Below are positions 5,044 to 7,133 of a stretch of DNA of 7,133 nt, one piece after another (the stretch's first letter is position 1; each line of letters opens with the position of its first letter). This DNA comes from Pseudomonadota bacterium (GTDB lineage: Bacteria; Pseudomonadota; Alphaproteobacteria; Micropepsales; Micropepsaceae). Below the pieces are notes generated by a model. It was not told where the DNA came from, made no database searches, and saw only the letters and a program-made list of their open reading frames with translations. The translations under genes were made by a program, and so were the position numbers. The stretch lies in NCBI GenBank assembly GCA_023427355.1, contig JAEZBK010000270.1:1-7133 (forward strand). Reading direction: 5' to 3'.

Positions 5044-7133
5044 CTATGCGCCGCTGCGGCCAAGATCGGCCTGCGCCACCGCCAGCGCCGTCATGTTGAC
5101 GATGCCGCGCGCCGTCACCGACGGCACCATTACATGGATCGGCTTGGAGACGCCCAGCAGCAGCGGGCCCACCAGCAGCGCCTCGGTGGCGGCTGACAAC
5201 AGGGTCAGGGCGATATTGGCCGCATCCAGCGACGGCATCACCAGCAGGTTGGCCGAACCGGTCAGCGGGCTGTTGGAGACAAAGCGGCCGCGCAGCACAT
5301 CGCTCAGGGCGGCATCGGCGTGCATCTCGCCATCCACCTCGAAATCGGGCCCCGCGGCGCGGATCAGCTTGAGCGCCTTGCGCATCTTGCGGGCGCTTTC
5401 GGAATCCGACGTGCCGAAGCTGGAATGCGACAGAAGCGCCGCCTTGGGCTCCATGCCGAAGCGGCGGACATTCTGCGCCGCCAGCAGCGTCATCTCGGCG
5501 ATCTGCTCGGCATTGGGGTCCACGTTCAGATGGGTGTCGCAGAAGAACAGCGCGCCCTTGGGCAAAATGAGCGCCGACAGCGAATAGAGGCGGCTGACCG
5601 CCGGATCGCGCGGCACGATGGGCAGGATGTTGGCCAGTTGCCGCGTCCAGTCGCCCAGGCCACCGCACAGGGCGGCATCCACTTCACCGGCTTCCAAGAG
5701 CATGGCGGCGGCGATGCCGTGGCGGCTCTTGATCCAGCGCGCCGCCGATTCCGGCTGCACGCCCCGGCGCTCCACCATGCGCTGGTAGCGCTCGCTCAGC
5801 GGGGCGAAGAAGTCCTTGTCGGCTTCGGGATCGAGCAGGCGCACCTGCTTTTCGAAGTCCAGGCGCAGGCCCAGCTTCTTCTTCTTCTCCAGGATCACCG
5901 CGCGGCGGCCGATCAGGGTCGGCAGGGCCAGGCCCTCATCCACCACCGTCTGCACCGCGCGCAGCACGCGGTCTTCCTCGCCCTCGGCATAGACGACGCG
6001 GCGCGGATTGTTGCGCGCCACCTCGAAGACCGGGCGCATGAGCTGGCCGGAGCGATAGACGAATTTCTCCAGCTCGCTTTCATAGGCGTCGAAATCGGTG
6101 ATGGGACGGCGCGCAACGCCCGTCTCCATCGCCGCCTTCGCCACGGCGGGGGCAATGTGCAGGATCAGGCGCGGGTCGAAGGGCTTGGGAATGATGTATT
6201 CGGGGCCGAACTCGCTCATCGTCCCGCCATAGGCCTCGGCGACCACATCGCTGCCTTCGGCGCGGGCCAGCGCGGCGATGGCTTCCACGGCCGCCACCTT
6301 CATCGCTTCGTTGATGGTGGTGGCATCCACGTCCAGCGCGCCGCGGAAGATGAAGGGGAAGCACAACACGTTGTTGACCTGGTTGGCATAGTCGCTGCGG
6401 CCGGTGGCGATGATCGCATCGGGGCGCACCGCGCGCGCCTCTTCGGGCAGGATTTCCGGGTTGGGATTGGCCAGCGCCATGATGATGGGCTTGTCCGCCA
6501 TCTGGGGCAGCCATTCGGGCTTCAGCACATTGGGCGCCGAAAGGCCCAGGAACACATCCGCGCCCACCAGCACTTCGCCCAGCGTGCGCGCATCGGTCTG
6601 CCGCGCATAGCGCGCCATGTTGGACGGCATCTCGTCGCCGCGATTGACATGCACCACGCCCTTGATGTCGGTCAGGGTGACATTCTCGACCTTCAGGCCC
6701 ATCTCGACCAGCAGGTCCACGCAGGCCAGGGCCGCCGCGCCCGCGCCCGATGTCACCAGCCTGACCTGATCCAGCGTCTTGCCCTGCAGCACCAGGCCGT
6801 TGCGGATGGCGGCGGCGCAGACGATGGCGGTGCCGTGCTGGTCGTCATGGAAGACCGGAATCTGCATCCGCTCGCGCAGCTTCTTCTCGATGATGAAGCA
6901 TTCGGGGGCCTTGATGTCTTCCAGGTTGATGCCGCCAAAGGTCGGCTCCAGCGCCGCGACCACATCGACGAAGCGGTCCACCTCCAGCGCGTCCACTTCC
7001 AGGTCGAACACATCGATGCCGGCGAACTTCTTGAACAGCACCGCCTTGCCTTCCATGACGGGCTTGGAGGCGAGCGGCCCGATATTGCCCAGGCCCAGCA
7101 CGGCGGTGCCGTTGGAGATCACCGCCACCAGGT
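5044..7133 (-). CDS. maeB: NADP-dependent malic enzyme MaeB with phosphotransacetylase-like C-terminal domain (5' end outside window)
   Basis: Cytoplasmic enzyme that oxidatively decarboxylates malate to pyruvate and CO2 with reduction of NADP+, supplying NADPH and pyruvate for gluconeogenic growth. About 695 residues are visible. Numbering from the Val codon at 7128 gives: the malic core with catalytic Lys28 ([13 protein letters not shown]), metal ligands Glu70-Asp71 ([12 protein letters not shown]) and Asp96 ([10 protein letters not shown]), a Rossmann loop SGAGAAALA (127-135), and [17 protein letters not shown] (243-259). A PTA-like domain (about 365-690) follows, with [32 protein letters not shown] and [11 protein letters not shown]. 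In MaeB enzymes that domain is regulatory, binding acetyl-CoA, and lacks transacetylase activity. By comparison with the E. coli protein recalled from memory, about 65 N-terminal residues lie past the right edge. It ends in TAG two bases before the TPR gene's GTG. No defect is visible. NADP preference is inferred from the family. Confidence 0.95.
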   Translation of the reverse strand, partial: LVAVISNGTAVLGLGNIGPLASKPVMEGKAVLFKKFAGIDVFDLEVDALEVDRFVDVVAALEPTFGGINLEDIKAPECFIIEKKLRERMQIPVFHDDQHGTAIVCAAAIRNGLVLQGKTLDQVRLVTSGAGAAALACVDLLVEMGLKVENVTLTDIKGVVHVNRGDEMPSNMARYARQTDARTLGEVLVGADVFLGLSAPNVLKPEWLPQMADKPIIMALANPNPEILPEEARAVRPDAIIATGRSDYANQVNNVLCFPFIFRGALDVDATTINEAMKVAAVEAIAALARAEGSDVVAEAYGGTMSEFGPEYIIPKPFDPRLILHIAPAVAKAAMETGVARRPITDFDAYESELEKFVYRSGQLMRPVFEVARNNPRRVVYAEGEEDRVLRAVQTVVDEGLALPTLIGRRAVILEKKKKLGLRLDFEKQVRLLDPEADKDFFAPLSERYQRMVERRGVQPESAARWIKSRHGIAAAMLLEAGEVDAALCGGLGDWTRQLANILPIVPRDPAVSRLYSLSALILPKGALFFCDTHLNVDPNAEQIAEMTLLAAQNVRRFGMEPKAALLSHSSFGTSDSESARKMRKALKLIRAAGPDFEVDGEMHADAALSDVLRGRFVSNSPLTGSANLLVMPSLDAANIALTLLSAATEALLVGPLLLGVSKPIHVMVPSVTARGIVNMTALAVAQADLGRSGA

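Noticed and set aside
2603..5587. A 994-codon open frame on the plus strand opposite the TPR-glycosyltransferase gene and part of malic enzyme
   Set aside because: Its product is rich in Arg, Gln, Ala and Gly with no recognisable domain, and it lies exactly antisense to two strong families. Long antisense frames are common opposite GC-rich genes because stop codons are rare there.
5042..5668. Extension of the TPR gene frame upstream into the malic enzyme gene
   Set aside because: The malic enzyme PTA-like domain is clearly encoded there in another frame. The GTG at 5041 already completes the first TPR helix.
1..7133. tRNA, rRNA, CRISPR array, insertion sequence or phage attachment site
   Set aside because: I saw no cloverleaf-like segment, no regularly spaced repeat of array size, no transposase motif and no flanking direct repeats. 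Nearly all of the window is accounted for by five protein genes.

Overview
The window looks like ordinary chromosome from a GC-rich alphaproteobacterium. The support is a strong G/C bias at third codon positions, a MaeB-type malic enzyme and a bacterial SPINDLY-type TPR glycosyltransferase of proteobacterial kind. I cannot place it to order or genus. I see no tRNA, rRNA, CRISPR array, insertion sequence or phage gene.

Layout, left to right. (1) The N-terminal 150 residues of an APC-family amino-acid permease, minus strand, cut by the left edge. (2) A 121-bp divergent intergenic region with two small dyads. (3) A complete mandelate racemase-like enzyme of the enolase superfamily, plus strand, with every catalytic residue present but several substrate-pocket residues changed. 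(4) One base after its stop codon, converging from the minus strand, a membrane-anchored lytic transglycosylase whose C-terminal ~65 residues resemble the small flagellar protein SwrD/FlbD. (5) A 265-bp intergenic region, relatively AT-rich, holding three GGAACC direct repeats at exact 10-bp spacing, a candidate -35 element and a compound dyad. (6) A two-gene minus-strand unit at the right: NADP-type malic enzyme MaeB (5' end outside the window), followed two bases after its stop codon by a nine-TPR O-GlcNAc-transferase-like SPINDLY protein.

Working together. The permease and racemase share an upstream region and could form an uptake and catabolism pair for an unknown alpha-hydroxy or related acid; this is inference. 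MaeB converts malate to pyruvate with NADPH, and its operon partner probably glycosylates proteins. The transglycosylase trims peptidoglycan, and its SwrD-like tail hints at flagella or motility.

The most interesting points are the transglycosylase/SwrD-like fusion, the racemase with a rebuilt substrate pocket, a glutamine where human OGT has the active-site histidine H498, and the phased GGAACC repeats. Nothing in the window amounts to a wholly new multi-gene system.
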